Source of the DNA: Platerodrilus igneus
Lineage: Eukaryota; Arthropoda; Insecta; Coleoptera; Lycidae
Length of the DNA: 64,000 nucleotides
Assembly (NCBI GenBank): GCA_036346225.1
Contig: JARFIW010000968.1
Span: 806,001-870,000, forward strand
Direction of reading: 5' to 3'
Shown: in pieces, positions 23,338 to 33,850 of the stretch
Layout of the letters: every line of letters starts with the position of its first letter
How positions within the stretch are numbered: the first letter of the stretch is position 1
Made by a program: the position numbers and the translations under genes
The notes under the pieces: model-generated
Seen by the model: the letters and a program-made list of their open reading frames with translations, nothing else
Told to the model about the DNA's origin: nothing
The model's database searches: none

Positions 23338-23340
<3 letters not shown>
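23220..23340 (-). repeat. LTR-like GCCCCAC motif cluster, minus orientation
   Basis: On the minus strand three units (ATGCCCC..TTGGGCGTC, TGCCCCACGATTAGGCGTAC, TAGCCCCTACGTTGGCGTG) are separated by CATTGCTGTGAT/CATTGCTATGAA. They match the pattern at 13958, 18770 and 20605. Confidence 0.5.

Positions 23341-23381
<41 letters not shown>
23341..23381 (+). repeat. (TA)n microsatellite
   Basis: Pure AT dinucleotide run directly beside the motif cluster at 23220-23340. Confidence 0.95.
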
Positions 23382-23387
<6 letters not shown>

Positions 23388-23642
23388 GTACCTGTAATGA
23401 ATACATAATGCTATAGTATTCATATATTGGTATCTTTTATAACTAATGTGACCATAATCGTTCCAACTATGTTGCAATAAATTATATTGCAATTATCTAG
23501 AGGCGAGATTAATATTCAGGTAATTTAACATTTGATTTTAGATTTTGATTTCAACCAGCAGTTGTCAAGTAGGTATATTAGATCTCTTATCATAACGTTG
23601 ATTGTAGGTTGGTTTGAAATATTAGTTTACTTTATTAGTATG

Positions 23643-23968
23643 TAAATTTTAGGTTAGAATCACTTTCCTGATCTCAGGTTTTGGCATCCTTTTGATATTC
23701 TTTTCGGGTTTTTCCTATAAATCCCCATAGTTATGTGGCATCGCAGATACTTCCCGATTAAGACATGCTTCACACACAATAACATTCTCGGACCCTCTTT
23801 AAACACTTACAGAACCCATCCTACTGAAACAGTCGGTAACCATTAACGTTACTACAGTCAAATTTTTCGGTACTTTGCTGAAACAGAATTTTTAGAGGGG
23901 TACTTCTCTAAGTTTTTCTGTAGATTACTAGCTAAATTTTGTGGGGCAAAAACTATACTGCTGCGCAG
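23643..23968 (+). repeat. dispersed repeat family 3, copy 1
   Basis: About 325 bp align in the same orientation with 36199-36546. Shared words include TTTCCTGAT/CTCTCCTGAT, ACCCTCTT-AAACACTTACAG, CCCATYCTACT, GTCGGYAACCA, ACAGTCAA and the GAGGGGTACTTC/GCGGAGTACCTC block. The copies are about three-quarters alike by eye. No coding capacity. Possibly a SINE or a MITE. Confidence 0.7.
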
Positions 23969-23975
23969 AAACAAA

Positions 23976-24738
23976 GTTTTTTTTAAATAAAGTCATAAAA
24001 GAATAAGAAATAATTTTTAAAATACCAATTTGCCCAGAAACTTATGTGCAAACATAAACAGCGTGAACTAACGGATATTGTAGGTTTTGGATTAAACGTT
24101 ACTTTTCTAGACCTTTTACATAGAATAGCACCCCGAAGAAAATTAAGACCATTTATTCATGGCCAGAAATATCAAATTTTTTATACTCTGAAATTTTATT
24201 TTTAACTATTTTATTCAAGATATAAGTTTATTTCCAATTTACTTAATTATATGCTATTCCTTGGTTGTCTATATTTATGAAGCACCTATATGATGAACAT
24301 ATTTCTAATAAGTATGTATTTGTTAAACAGATACGTATAAATGACAAAATGACAAATATATTTAAATATCCAACATGCTCTTCAACGTAGCTATACAGAC
24401 TCGGAAGCGTTAACTGTTATTAACTGTAAGTTGGAAGAACTTTTGTTAGTATAAACAACTGTTCAATTGTGCTGCAAGCAAAACGCTACTATGATTTTTT
24501 TACAATCTGTTATACTTGCAGTCCAATTCCATTAGTTTGATCTTTTTCTCCTCGGGTATAAGTTAAAATTGAGATAATATACATTTGTCTCTTGAATTTT
24601 ATAATAAATCTTGTGCAAAAATATTGGTAGTGCTAGATAAATGAATCACCACTTGCAATTTTCATTTACATTGTGGACCAATTATACCATTTAGCTTGCT
24701 ACTGATTGAAGGTTTTGACCATTTCCTAAACATTGCAG
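23976..24738 (+). other. 3' end of the long neprilysin intron
   Basis: Nothing recognised besides the acceptor of terminal exon A at its right end. Confidence 0.45.
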
Positions 24739-25077
24739 CTGAATGGCATTAATACACAGGGAGAAAATATAGCAGATAATGGTGGTATTAAAGAGGCTTA
24801 TTTGGCATATTCTAAATGGGTTGAAAGAAATGGGGAAGAACCTAGACTTCCAGGCGTAAATTTTACTGCTAATCAGATGTTTTGGATATCTGCTGCTAAC
24901 GTATGGTGTTCGCATGTGCGCCTGGAAGAACTTAGACAATTAGTCATCACAGATGAGCACGCTCCTGATAAATTTCGGGTTTTAGGGCCTTTCAGTAACA
25001 TGGAATATTTTCAAAAAGATTTTAACTGTGCCCCTGGAACTAAAATGAATCGAAATAAGAAATGTGGCATTTGGTAA
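24739..25077 (+). CDS. neprilysin-like M13 metallopeptidase, terminal exon copy A
   Basis: This is a 112-codon terminal exon ending at TAA. It starts LNGINTQGENIADNGG, which holds the third zinc ligand (E of GENIAD) and the Asp that orients the zinc histidine. Later come ANQMFWISAANVWCS, HAPDKFRVLGPFSN (the transition-state His and the substrate Arg of the family) and the C-terminal KKCGIW, where CxIW is the usual M13 ending. The acceptor is AACATTGCAG ending at 24738, and entry is in phase 0, matching the donor at 4630 about 20 kb upstream. It has the same length as copy B at 25576. The residue before the terminal Cys is Lys where copy B has His. Confidence 0.9.
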   Translation: MNGINTQGENIADNGGIKEAYLAYSKWVERNGEEPRLPGVNFTANQMFWISAANVWCSHVRLEELRQLVITDEHAPDKFRVLGPFSNMEYFQKDFNCAPGTKMNRNKKCGIW

Positions 25078-25509
25078 TTTAGAGAAATTTTAACACCTTT
25101 CTAGTGATTTTATGAGCTAGTTGAATATATTTTAGTTTGCCATGTATTTTAAATTTGCAGAACTGATCTACAGGTAAATGTACAGATATAAAGTATAAAT
25201 TTGTTTTAAAATTTATTTACTTATACTGTAATACACGTTTATGTGTAATAGGCGTTTAAGGAAACTGCGAGCTACTGGTTTTATGATTAAGGCATGTCAT
25301 CTCTGATAATGTGCTCTAACGGTATTGGGTGCTTATGCAATGCATGGGTCCCCTTAAATCCAATAGGGACCTTTATAAGTTATTCCAAATGCTATTTTAG
25401 TATCAAAAATAGCTTGTAAGGTGAAAGGATTAAGTTTGTGCATGCATCTATGTAGCTTTGTTAAAATTACTACGGCTCTTATTTATTATAAACAATGTTT
25501 CATATATAA

Positions 25510-25515
25510 AATAAA
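25510..25515 (+). terminator. possible polyadenylation signal after terminal exon A
   Basis: AATAAA lies 433 bp after the exon A stop codon and about 60 bp before exon B. It could end transcripts that use exon A, but the motif is common in DNA this AT-rich. Confidence 0.3.
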
Positions 25516-25575
25516 TTTTGTTTGTGTTGTTTATTATATCTAATTTATATATGACAAATCCTAAATTAATTTTAG

Positions 25576-25914
25576 CTCAATGGTATTAACACCCAAGGAG
25601 AAAATATAGCAGATAATGGTGGTGTGAAAGAAGCCTATTTGGCATACAAATCTTGGGTTCAACAAAATCATCCAGAAAAGCGTTTACCTGGTTTAAATTA
25701 TTCGCCTCAACAAATGTTTTGGCTTTCAGCAGCCAACAGCTGGTGCTCAAAGTATCGACCTGAAGCACTGAAGTTGAGGGTACTGACTGGATATCATTCT
25801 CCATCGGACTTCAGAGTAATTGGGCCGTTTAGTAATATTGATCACTTTGCTGAAGATTTTAAGTGCCCATTGGGCTCTCGAATGAATCCAGTACACAAAT
25901 GTAGAGTTTGGTAA
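25576..25914 (+). CDS. neprilysin-like M13 metallopeptidase, terminal exon copy B
   Basis: This is a second terminal exon, 498 bp after copy A. It has the same 339-bp length, the same phase-0 entry and an acceptor TTAATTTTAG ending at 25575. It repeats LNGINTQGENIADNGG almost identically, with an identical 25-base core around GENIADNGG. It then diverges: QQMFWLSAANSWCS, HSPSDFRVIGPFSN and a canonical ending HKCRVW. All catalytic residues expected from the family in this segment are present. A and B are either alternative last exons of one gene or relics of two tandem genes. Copy B is closer to the usual M13 consensus at its C terminus. Confidence 0.9.
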   Translation, partial: LNGINTQGENIADNGGVKEAYLAYKSWVQQNHPEKRLPGLNYSPQQMFWLSAANSWCSKYRPEALKLRVLTGYHSPSDFRVIGPFSNIDHFAEDFKCPLGSRMNPVHKCRVW

Positions 25915-26661
25915 AAGCTTTAAAGTAATTTTTATATGTGATTTTTAGCTGTTAAATTATTTATCAACTAATTAAGATAAAAGACTGTCAATTTAAACAA
26001 CTGTTTTATTTTACTTTTAATAATTTAATTTTCTTTGATTTACTATTAGTGTTTTATTTATTTTTTTAATACACAGTATATATTAATTGATCTCTGTGTG
26101 TAAAATAAATAACATAGTTATAGAGTTTAGTAAGTGATTATTTTTAAGATATTTAATACATTTTATTAGATATATAGAGATGTTTGATATATGTGCAAAT
26201 TATCTCGTCAACAGTTTTAAATATACATTTAAAAGAAGAACTAGTAATTCTGTTGTTTTCTTTATGATCGCCATTGTTTCTAACTAGCTCTAGAAACTAA
26301 TAAAATATGTTGCGTTTCATTTAATATATGTATCTTTATAAACACCTTAGGTAACTGTGACGTCAACAGTTGTTTTCTATTTCACAATATATTTTGATAT
26401 TCTATTGTCTTTAAACACAGATGAAAATACAGAAGACCTAACTTTCTAAAACTTTAAATATAATCAAGGTAATTGCTGCTAGCAAATGGAAATAATAGTT
26501 ACACAGTTTGGAAGATATGTTATAGTAGAACTTTAGGCAATGAATTTAATACGTAATTAAATGGAATGATAATAAGGAAACAACGCGTGCTTAGGTCAAC
26601 TGACTAGCATCCATCCAGCTTGACGATCCTGGGCTTATTTGCCCATCTTCCTCATGCAGCA
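25915..26661 (+). other. 3' flank of the left neprilysin gene
   Basis: AT-rich 3' UTR or flank with a poly(A) signal candidate at 26104. No other feature supported. Confidence 0.4.
26104..26109 (+). terminator. possible polyadenylation signal after terminal exon B
   Basis: AATAAA lies 190 bp after the exon B stop. It is a plausible 3' end for the left neprilysin gene; the motif alone is weak evidence. Confidence 0.35.
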
Positions 26662-26898
26662 TTAATTTTTAAAAATTTTGGCTGCCCCGTAGATATCCTG
26701 TTTTTTGCTTTTTCTCAGGGCATTGTTTGCCCGTCTGGTGGTTTTTGTTACTTTTTCGGTGGTTGGCAAAGGTGGAAGCTGACCGTTTGATGATGGCTGA
26801 TTGGTTAATTGATTCCTGCTGGCGGATGTTCGATGATTGTTAGAGGTGAGTGGTGGTGACTGCTTGATGAAGACTGGTTGATGGTTTGATGATTGCAT
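26662..26898 (-). other. 78-codon open frame, unknown
   Basis: The frame opens MQSSNHQPVFIKQ, is rich in Ser, Asn, Pro and Gln in its first half and in Lys and Arg later (TTRRANNALRKSKKQ). It abuts the left end of a MITE at 26941. It has a better-than-random amino-acid mix, but no known domain and no supporting regulatory context, so it may be chance. Confidence 0.2.
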
Positions 26899-26940
26899 TG
26901 TTTATTTGCAACTGACTAGCACTTATCACTGTAGCTACTT

Positions 26941-27464
26941 AATAGAGCATTCTAGAACACGTGATCAAAAATGGTTGCCTTGGGGCAAACATTCAATTTT
27001 TAAATAGCTCATTTACGTGCTATAAGCAGGTGTATTATATTACTAGTTTTGTTGTATAGTGTTTGGATATGTGCAAATATTTAAAAGATTTGGAGGTTTC
27101 CTCCCCGGAAATAACTACAAGGTATTTAAGCAAACTGGAATTAATTAATGGAACGGGCCCGTTTGCTCTTTAAACTTTTCTCCAAAGTCCTTTCTTCCTG
27201 TTATGCAACTGGATATTGTAAATTATTTACTGTTAACGACCACCTATTATACCAAGTTGCAAATGAAGGCTTTTAAGAGTTTGACAGCCTATAGGTATTT
27301 TCGATCTGGTTGTGTTCGAAGAATTGGCATATTTACAATCAATTGCAGATTAAATCTGTTCAATATTTCCTAGCAATCACAGTAAAAACATCATACATAA
27401 CAGATTGTTTGCCCCAAGGCGGCCATATTGAATTTTTTTGGACAACATTCTGGAATGCTCTATT
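26941..27464. mobile_element. MITE with about 50-bp terminal inverted repeats
   Basis: The left end 26941-26990 begins AATAGAGCATTCTAGAA and runs to TGCCTTGGGGCAAAC. The right end 27407-27464 is its inverted partner, reading GTTTGCCCCAAGGCGGCC and ending GGAATGCTCTATT. The interior is non-coding. The total of about 524 bp and the structure fit a non-autonomous DNA transposon. Flanks are TTA-rich, so the target duplication (TA or TTA) is ambiguous. Confidence 0.75.
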
Positions 27465-28230
27465 ATTTAAGAAATGAAGTTAAAAGAAGTGAAAGATGAA
27501 AGACATTTCAGGATTTGTAAAATTAAGTAAGGGGGACAAAAAGCTTTTAAAATTGATAGCATATAATTATTTCTCCAAATGCTAACATAAACCGCCCACA
27601 AAAAAATATTACAATTTTCCAATTCCACAAAAGAGAACATAAAATAAACTGAAAAATGAAAGAACCCGCATTTCATTTTAACGGGTACTGATTTGTCTAC
27701 TGTAAGCTTGATATAAAGAACAAAAATGGATCTCTGCGAAAGAGATAAAATTAAAAACAATTATAAACTTTTGGTAATACAACCCCGATATCGGACGAAA
27801 TGTAATAATTTTTCCTTCGATAGCGTAGCGGACCACCAATAACGACGCGGTATTAATGTACGTAAATTTAACAAAGTCACAGGTAAAAAAAGCCTCACTT
27901 ACCAAGTTGATGCAACACATGTGCATATGATCCGATCTTCTGAAATGTTGTGAGAAATAGGAAACCAGGACAGGGATATTTACATTAACACATAATTTTA
28001 ACAGCGAAACGTAAACATAGATTTGTGATAATTGCACGTAATAATGTCGAACACAAGCACGACTTGACTCTACGGAAACTCAAAGGCGACTCTCATTCTA
28101 CATATGCGCACAGATAATTGTATATCGGTATCAGCTAGAAAACGACGATTAAGTATTAAATACCCGAATACGACTTAAACCTAATTGAACTATAGTTTTT
28201 AATATTTCTCGCGCAAACAACCTTCACTAA
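27465..28230 (+). other. intergenic, nothing recognised
   Basis: The minus-strand frames at 27467-28037 overlap each other and show no family motif. Confidence 0.4.
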
Positions 28231-28646
28231 CAACTAGTCTACGAAATAAATTTAATATAGGAACCGTTCCGAATGGACCTGCACCTTGAAGAAGTTCTAG
28301 ATTACTAGAAGGGGTGAAACGGCTCGAGTGCTCGAATGAGCTAAAGAGCTGAACCAAGGGTTGAACCAAATTGGTGAGGTCTTTAGTGAGGAACCAGACT
28401 AGGACAAGTCCCCGATAAAGGATCGCAGCTTTTTCGGTACTTAGAGCGGCAGAGACCGTAGGGTTCGGTATGACATTCTAAGACAGACTACTGCAATGTG
28501 GAAGGCAACGGGAAACCATCACATTATCTCCCAAGTACACAGCGTACTTAAATTGTAGTTAACTTGATAGCATCCTCTGGGGTACAGAATTCCGGAGTTA
28601 AAATATTCCTCGATTCTGATCTCCGGGAGAGGACTACTCGGAAGAT

Positions 28647-29215
28647 GTGATCGGAAAGTACAGAAAAACAGTCGGGAACATTTTGCGGGTCGGGGCGTGG
28701 AATGTCAGAAGTATAAAGCAAGTAGGTAAGCTAGAGAACTTGAAAATTAAAATGGATGGGTTAGCACTAGACATAGTAAAGATCAGCCAAGTCCGGTGGC
28801 CAGAGCTGAGGGATTTTTGGAGTGGAGGCTTTAAAGTTATTCATACAGAATCAGAGGGAAAACATTCGGGTGTCGGAATAGTTATGCGAAAAAAGATAGA
28901 ACTCTGCGTAGAAAATTGCTTACAAAAGAACGAAAGAGCACTCATGGTTAGATTATAATCTAAATCGATAAATACAGTAATAATACAAGTGTACTTGCTC
29001 ACCTCTGGCTACAGTGACCAAGAGGTAGAAACGATTTACAAAGATTTTGAAGACATACTAAGATACGTAAAAAGGCATGAAAATTTAATAATTACAGGGG
29101 AATTTTAATGCAGCGATAGGTGAGAATAGGGAAGGAGCGGTAGTAGGTTTATTTGATTTAGGCACGATAAATGACAGCGGAAATAGGCTGGTAGAGTTTC
29201 GCGACAAGGACAATT
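28647..29215 (+). pseudogene. RTE-type LINE endonuclease domain
   Basis: The first frame (to 28958) carries LRVGAWNVRSIKQVGKLENL, the start of an exonuclease-endonuclease-phosphatase fold, then DIVKISQVRW with the metal-binding Glu position changed to Gln, and HSGVGIVMRKK. After a stop, the next segment holds a GDFNA-like block read as GEFNAAIGEN around 29098-29130, with a frameshift, and SGNRLVEF. The enzyme would nick target DNA for target-primed reverse transcription. Confidence 0.8.
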
Positions 29216-29709
29216 GAATCATTACAAACACATTATTTCAACATCATTCTAGAAGACGAATGAATTGCAGAAAGATATCGGGAAATTACTTATGCTAAGG
29301 AAGTATAAGCAGAATGGAATAACATTAAATCCAACTTAGACATGCCGGCCGAAGATATTCTGGGGTATACACAAAAAGAAAATAAGAAACCATGGATAAC
29401 AAAGGATATTTTAAATTCAATAGAAGAAGGACGAAGATACAGAAATAGTTCAGACCAAACAGGTAAACAGAGATACAAAGCCATAAAATTGGAAATTATT
29501 CGTAAATGCAGAAATGCTAAAGAACAATGGATTGATGAAAAGTGCAAAGAGGTACAAACTAAAATGGAAATAGGAAAGATAGGCGAAGTATACAAACTAA
29601 TTAGAATGAATTTTAGGAATACAGAACCATATAGCAAAAATATAAGGGACGCGGTAGAAACGTCATTGTAGGAAATGTAGAGTAGGTAGTTAGACAGAAA
29701 GAATATATA

Positions 29710-31150
29710 GTGAATTTATATGCAGGAGAGGAGCTAACAGCATTAAAACAGGAATCAAACATTGAACAGGATGACTTGAGATATCCTATACTTAGAGATG
29801 AGTTTGAATTAGCACTAAGGCGCTTGAACAACGGCAAGGCGTCGGGTACAGATAAGGTGCAAGCAGAAACCCTAAAAGCTGCTGGACAAGCAGTAGCAGA
29901 AAGTTTCTTTCAACCTGTAAGCTACATGTATGAGACAGCAAAATACCTATAATTTTCAAACGTAACATCATAGTCATTTTACCAAGAAAGGGAGGCTCGC
30001 ATATGTGTGAAAATGTACGAACAATAAGTTTGACAGCACACGTGTCAAAAATATTAACTAGAATTATACAAAGTAGAATAGAAGAACGAGTTGAAGAAAT
30101 ACTAGGAGAAGATCAATTTGGGTTCAGACGATACAGGGAACACGAGAGGCCATTTCAGCTCCTAGGGTGATAATGGAGAAAACAAAAGAAAATGGAGAAA
30201 GCGTGTATATAGAGTTTGTAGATCTGAAAAAGCACTCAACAGTGCAAAATGGAAAAAACATTGGAATGAGTTTTAGGGACAGACTGATCGCACTTAGCTT
30301 ATACACAAAGCAAGCAGCGGTAATAGAATTAGAGCAGGAACGCAGAGAAGTAAATATTAGAAAAGGGTTGAGACAGGGATGTACCCTATCTCTGCTAATT
30401 TTTAACTTGTACATCAAAGCGGCAATGAATACTGTCAAACACAGGAAGATATTTGGAATTACTATGCAGTGACGAAAGATTGATATGCTTAGATTTACAG
30501 ATGATATTGCGGTATTAACATCTAGAAAGGAAGAATTAGAAGCTGCTCTTAATGAAATGGAAACAATTCTAACAGAGAGATACGGTATAAAAATTAACAA
30601 AAATAAAATTAAAGTACTAGTACGCAAAGGATGAGAAAATAAATCAAAAACAGAAGTACAAATAGGTAACAAGAACTTACAAGAGGTTAAGGATTTCTGC
30701 TACCTAGGAAGATGGAAAGATGGGGCACAAGATCGTGCTACATTTAACAAGAAAAAGCAATTACTGTGTTCAAAGACAACATACCTAGAAACAAGGAAAG
30801 GATTGCTTAAAACATATGTGTGGAGCACAACACTGTACAGCTGTGAAACCTGGACAGTAGGAGAAGAGGACAGGAAAAAGATAGAAGCCTTCGAAATGTG
30901 GTTTTACAGATGTATGATGAAGATGTCATAGACAGTCAAGGTTAAGAACAAAGGTACTAGAAATGGTAGGGGAAGAAAGAAAGAAATATACGGAGAACAG
31001 TAAAAAATAAGAGAGATAGGATGATACGCCACATACTAGGGCGTGAGTGAATAGTGCGGAATATACTAGAAGCAGAGATAGGAAAAAGAAGAGGTAGAGG
31101 TAGACCTAGGTTAGACTTATTACACACAGATAGCTAAAGAAGCTGTTGGA
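29710..31150 (+). pseudogene. RTE-type LINE reverse transcriptase
   Basis: The blocks occur in order: LNNGKASGTDKVQAETLK (29815-29880), ISLTAHVSKILTRII and DQFGFRR (30025-30130), VDLKK in place of VDLEKAFD (30215), IRKGLRQGCTLSLLIFNLYI (30357-30415), and the catalytic box FTDD at 30494-30505 where YADD is expected. The C-terminal blocks are KVKDFCYLG-like (30690), LLKTYVWSTTLYSCETWTVG (30810-30870) and MWFYRCMMKMS (30897-30930). At least five frame changes or stops separate them. Confidence 0.85.
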
Positions 31151-31181
31151 ATTTCAGGAAAATGTGTTTATGATTGCAAAA

Positions 31182-31765
31182 AATAATTGTACTTTAACCT
31201 GATGATTACTATAACCAACTACAGGTGTTGGCTTTACAATATTCCCAACTAATGTTAATTGTGCAAAAGCATTTACTGGAAAACCATTAATTCGGCAAAT
31301 GCATAAGTGTCGGGAGATCCTTGATAGCCACAAACTCGTTAACTCTCTTTACGTACCACTGAATCTTCGTGAAATATGGCATATAATTAGGAAAAACATA
31401 AGGGGAACTGAGCTGTATCTAGGCTGTGGTAATTTCAGGAAACGTTGTAGGCTAGCTCAAAATAGAAATAAGTGAAGTTAATCGTCCAACCAGTTTCAAG
31501 ACGGAAAACCTAATGACGAGAAGAATAATTGTATTTAAATCTGATGATTATTATAAGCAACTGCAGGTGTTGGTTTTGAAATATTTTTAACTAATGTTGA
31601 TTGTGCTAAAAGATATATTGAAAACTATAAATTCGGCAAATGTTCAGAGTTTGGGGTTCTTGGTAGCCGCAGGCTGCTTAACCCCCCTCACATACCACTG
31701 AATATCGGGAGAATAGAGTAGATATATGTAAAACAATAGAAGGGGAACCGAACTACATCTAACAA
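31182..31765 (+). repeat. 342-bp tandem duplication with RTE 3' ends
   Basis: AATAATTGTAC/TTT-type sequence at 31182 recurs at 31524. The two units share TGATGATTA, CAACTRCAGGTGTTGG, AATTCGGCAAATG and ACGTACCACTGAAT-type blocks. Each unit is linked to a LINE 3' tail (GTGTAGGTTAGCTCAAAATAG-like near 31445, and again at 32175). Confidence 0.7.
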
Positions 31766-31789
31766 GCAATTATGTTCAAAGAGATCAAA

Positions 31790-32245
31790 CATAGAAAGAA
31801 GGAGACAATTTTTGAAAGCATTTGTGTGGAGCACAGTACAGTACGTCAATGAAATAGGGGCAGTAGGAGAAGCAGACAGGGAAACGGTAGAAGGCTTTTG
31901 GAATGTTGTGATTCGGATGTATGAGGATGATAGTATGGACAGACAAAGTTAACAACAAAGAGGTTATAGAAACAGTAAAGGAATATAGATATCTGTGGAA
32001 AACAAAAAAAAATAAGAGAAATAGAACGGCAGGATACGTCCTAAAGCATTTTTGGGGAATAGTGCGAGATATATTACAAGCAGAGATAGGATAAAAAGGG
32101 GTAGATGTAGACCTAGATCAGACTATTGCAATCAGATGGAGACAGATTCAGACTGCATATTTCAGAAAAATGTGTAGGTTAGCTCAAAATAGAAAACAAT
32201 GAGAGTACGCGTCTAACCAGTTCCAGGACTGAAGAACTAATGATG
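31790..32245 (+). mobile_element. second RTE-type LINE 3' fragment
   Basis: This translates in pieces to LKAFVWSTVQYV and VGEADRETVEGF, parallel to the C-terminal RT blocks at 30810-30900, and ends in GAACTAATGATGATGAAC, the short trinucleotide tail typical of RTE elements. It is badly broken. Confidence 0.7.
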
Positions 32246-33385
32246 ATGAACATTTTAAGGAAAAAGTTATTGACGGTATGTATACAAAAACCTCCTATAC
32301 ATTTTACTGACTGCAGAAGCACTGCTTATGCAAAAATAGGTTTATGCTTTTTCTGAAGTTTATAATCATTGCTGTCATTTGTATGCACAAAAACTACATA
32401 GGCAAGTAGCAGCTATTAAAAGTGGTCGGTATCTATAAATGAAAATATTGGGGTAAGCGTATAATATGTAAGAACTTGTCACCGACAGTATTGATTAGAA
32501 AGGAGTTAGGGGATTACTTGCCAGATTACATAATTCATCAAAAAAGAGAGGCGTCATGGAAGGAATAATAACCACGTAATATTATAAGAAGTGAGATATA
32601 AACACATTTTATTGTGGATTGCTTTACAAACCACAGATTTCTGAAACAACTAAGCGCCAATAAAATTTCTACCACAGTCAGTGTACAAATTCAGAAAAGT
32701 CTCTACAAGATGTATAACGATTAAAACAAAATAAAAAAATACTTTATTAGATGATCATGATACTATTTCAAAACAAACAACTTTGTTACACATACTCATA
32801 ATAATGCATGAATAAACACTTATCGAGATAATATTTCTCCTGGTGAAAAATTTGATGAAGTAGGATTCAACAATGATGTATATGTGATGATTGACTTATT
32901 TGCAATGCAATGCAATAAATGGTTTTGAATGTTTTTCTGATAAGTGAATACAAGATGTCATGGACTGACAAAAAACGTAAACATGATCCTGAATTTTACA
33001 TGACATAACAATTGCTGCAAGAACTAAGCACGAGGAAAAATTATGGCAATGGTCACGCATCAAGTAGACAGATGGTGATAGTTACTACGTTCACTCTCGA
33101 CGGTAAATTAAAACATACTCTTCTTTGTCTTACATTATTAATTTACGTAGATTCTGTTTCAATACTCCAACAACATCCTGTATATGTTACCTTCCTACAA
33201 TATACACGTTGTCAATAATTTCATCTAAACCCCTTGCTACGAGTTTGAAAGGTTTACGCTATAATTTAAATAGTCGGTGTGTTACGTATTAAGAGCGGAC
33301 TGTAATGGTTGGTATACTTGATAATTGCGGGTATAATAGGTAAAACAGAAATGAAAGGAACTTATAAAATCTGTGGTACTCACCG
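32246..33385 (+). other. intergenic, nothing recognised
   Basis: No motif seen. The small frames (such as 33012-33218 +) look random. Confidence 0.4.
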
Positions 33386-33580
33386 GCATATTAATGTGGG
33401 TAACTATAATGAAGACAGTGTTAAGCAGCTCGGGCTTGGCAGTAGTTCAGGCGATCAGCACTGAATCCTGTTCTTCACACATTTACTCGAACACGTTTCA
33501 ATAGACAATGATAATGTTATACTACACTACACTTGCACACGCGCAAAAGTATTTGACCCACATTTTATAAGGAAGGGAAA
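33386..33580 (-). other. possible minus-strand first exon or retroelement promoter
   Basis: On the minus strand a TATAAAA box (about 33570) is followed by a 150-bp leader that ends ATGCCG|GTGAGT near 33393, a good splice donor right after a start codon. No downstream exon was identified. The leader adjoins the repeat at 33630, so it may be a mobile-element promoter. Confidence 0.25.
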
Positions 33581-33629
33581 ATGGTTAAACTAATAGGAAA
33601 TTTTGATTCTTATTGCAATCGTAAACACG

Positions 33630-33850
33630 GTGCCTTGTTTTCGGTGTCCGCTGGCTTGCTACACGTTGCTATAGCGTACAATTAATTCTTATACTGCTCC
33701 GACCAAAAGATTCGTTGAAATAAGGTATTGTATTATTTGATAAAGCGTGTTTCCAAGTTTCTATTTAACACCTGGGTGTGATAACGCGGGTATTGCATTT
33801 AATTCTCGTTATTAAACGATTCCATTTTACTTGATTCTTCCTGCAACTAT
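33630..33850 (+). repeat. dispersed repeat family 4, copy 1
   Basis: This aligns with 62332-62560 in the same orientation: ACTATAGCGTA-like, AATTAATYCTTATA, TGCTMCGACC, AAAGAYTCGTTGAAA and GTATTATTTGATA are shared. No coding capacity. Confidence 0.65.

Larger units (their letters stand above)
28231..31170 (+). mobile_element. RTE-type LINE, nearly full length but decayed
   Basis: The order is a GC-richer 5' region (28260-28640), an apurinic endonuclease (28647-29215), a linker with Arg/Lys-rich sequence (29342-29671) and a reverse transcriptase to its C terminus (29710-31150). The closing block has SCETWTVGEEDRKKIEAFEM-like sequence, typical of RTE-clade LINEs. Frameshifts and stops are spread throughout. 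Other copies of the 3' end follow directly at 31430-31523 and 31790-32245. Confidence 0.85.

Noticed and set aside
30124..30672. 182-codon minus-strand frame
   Set aside because: It is antisense to the RTE reverse transcriptase; its hydrophobic look comes from the complement.
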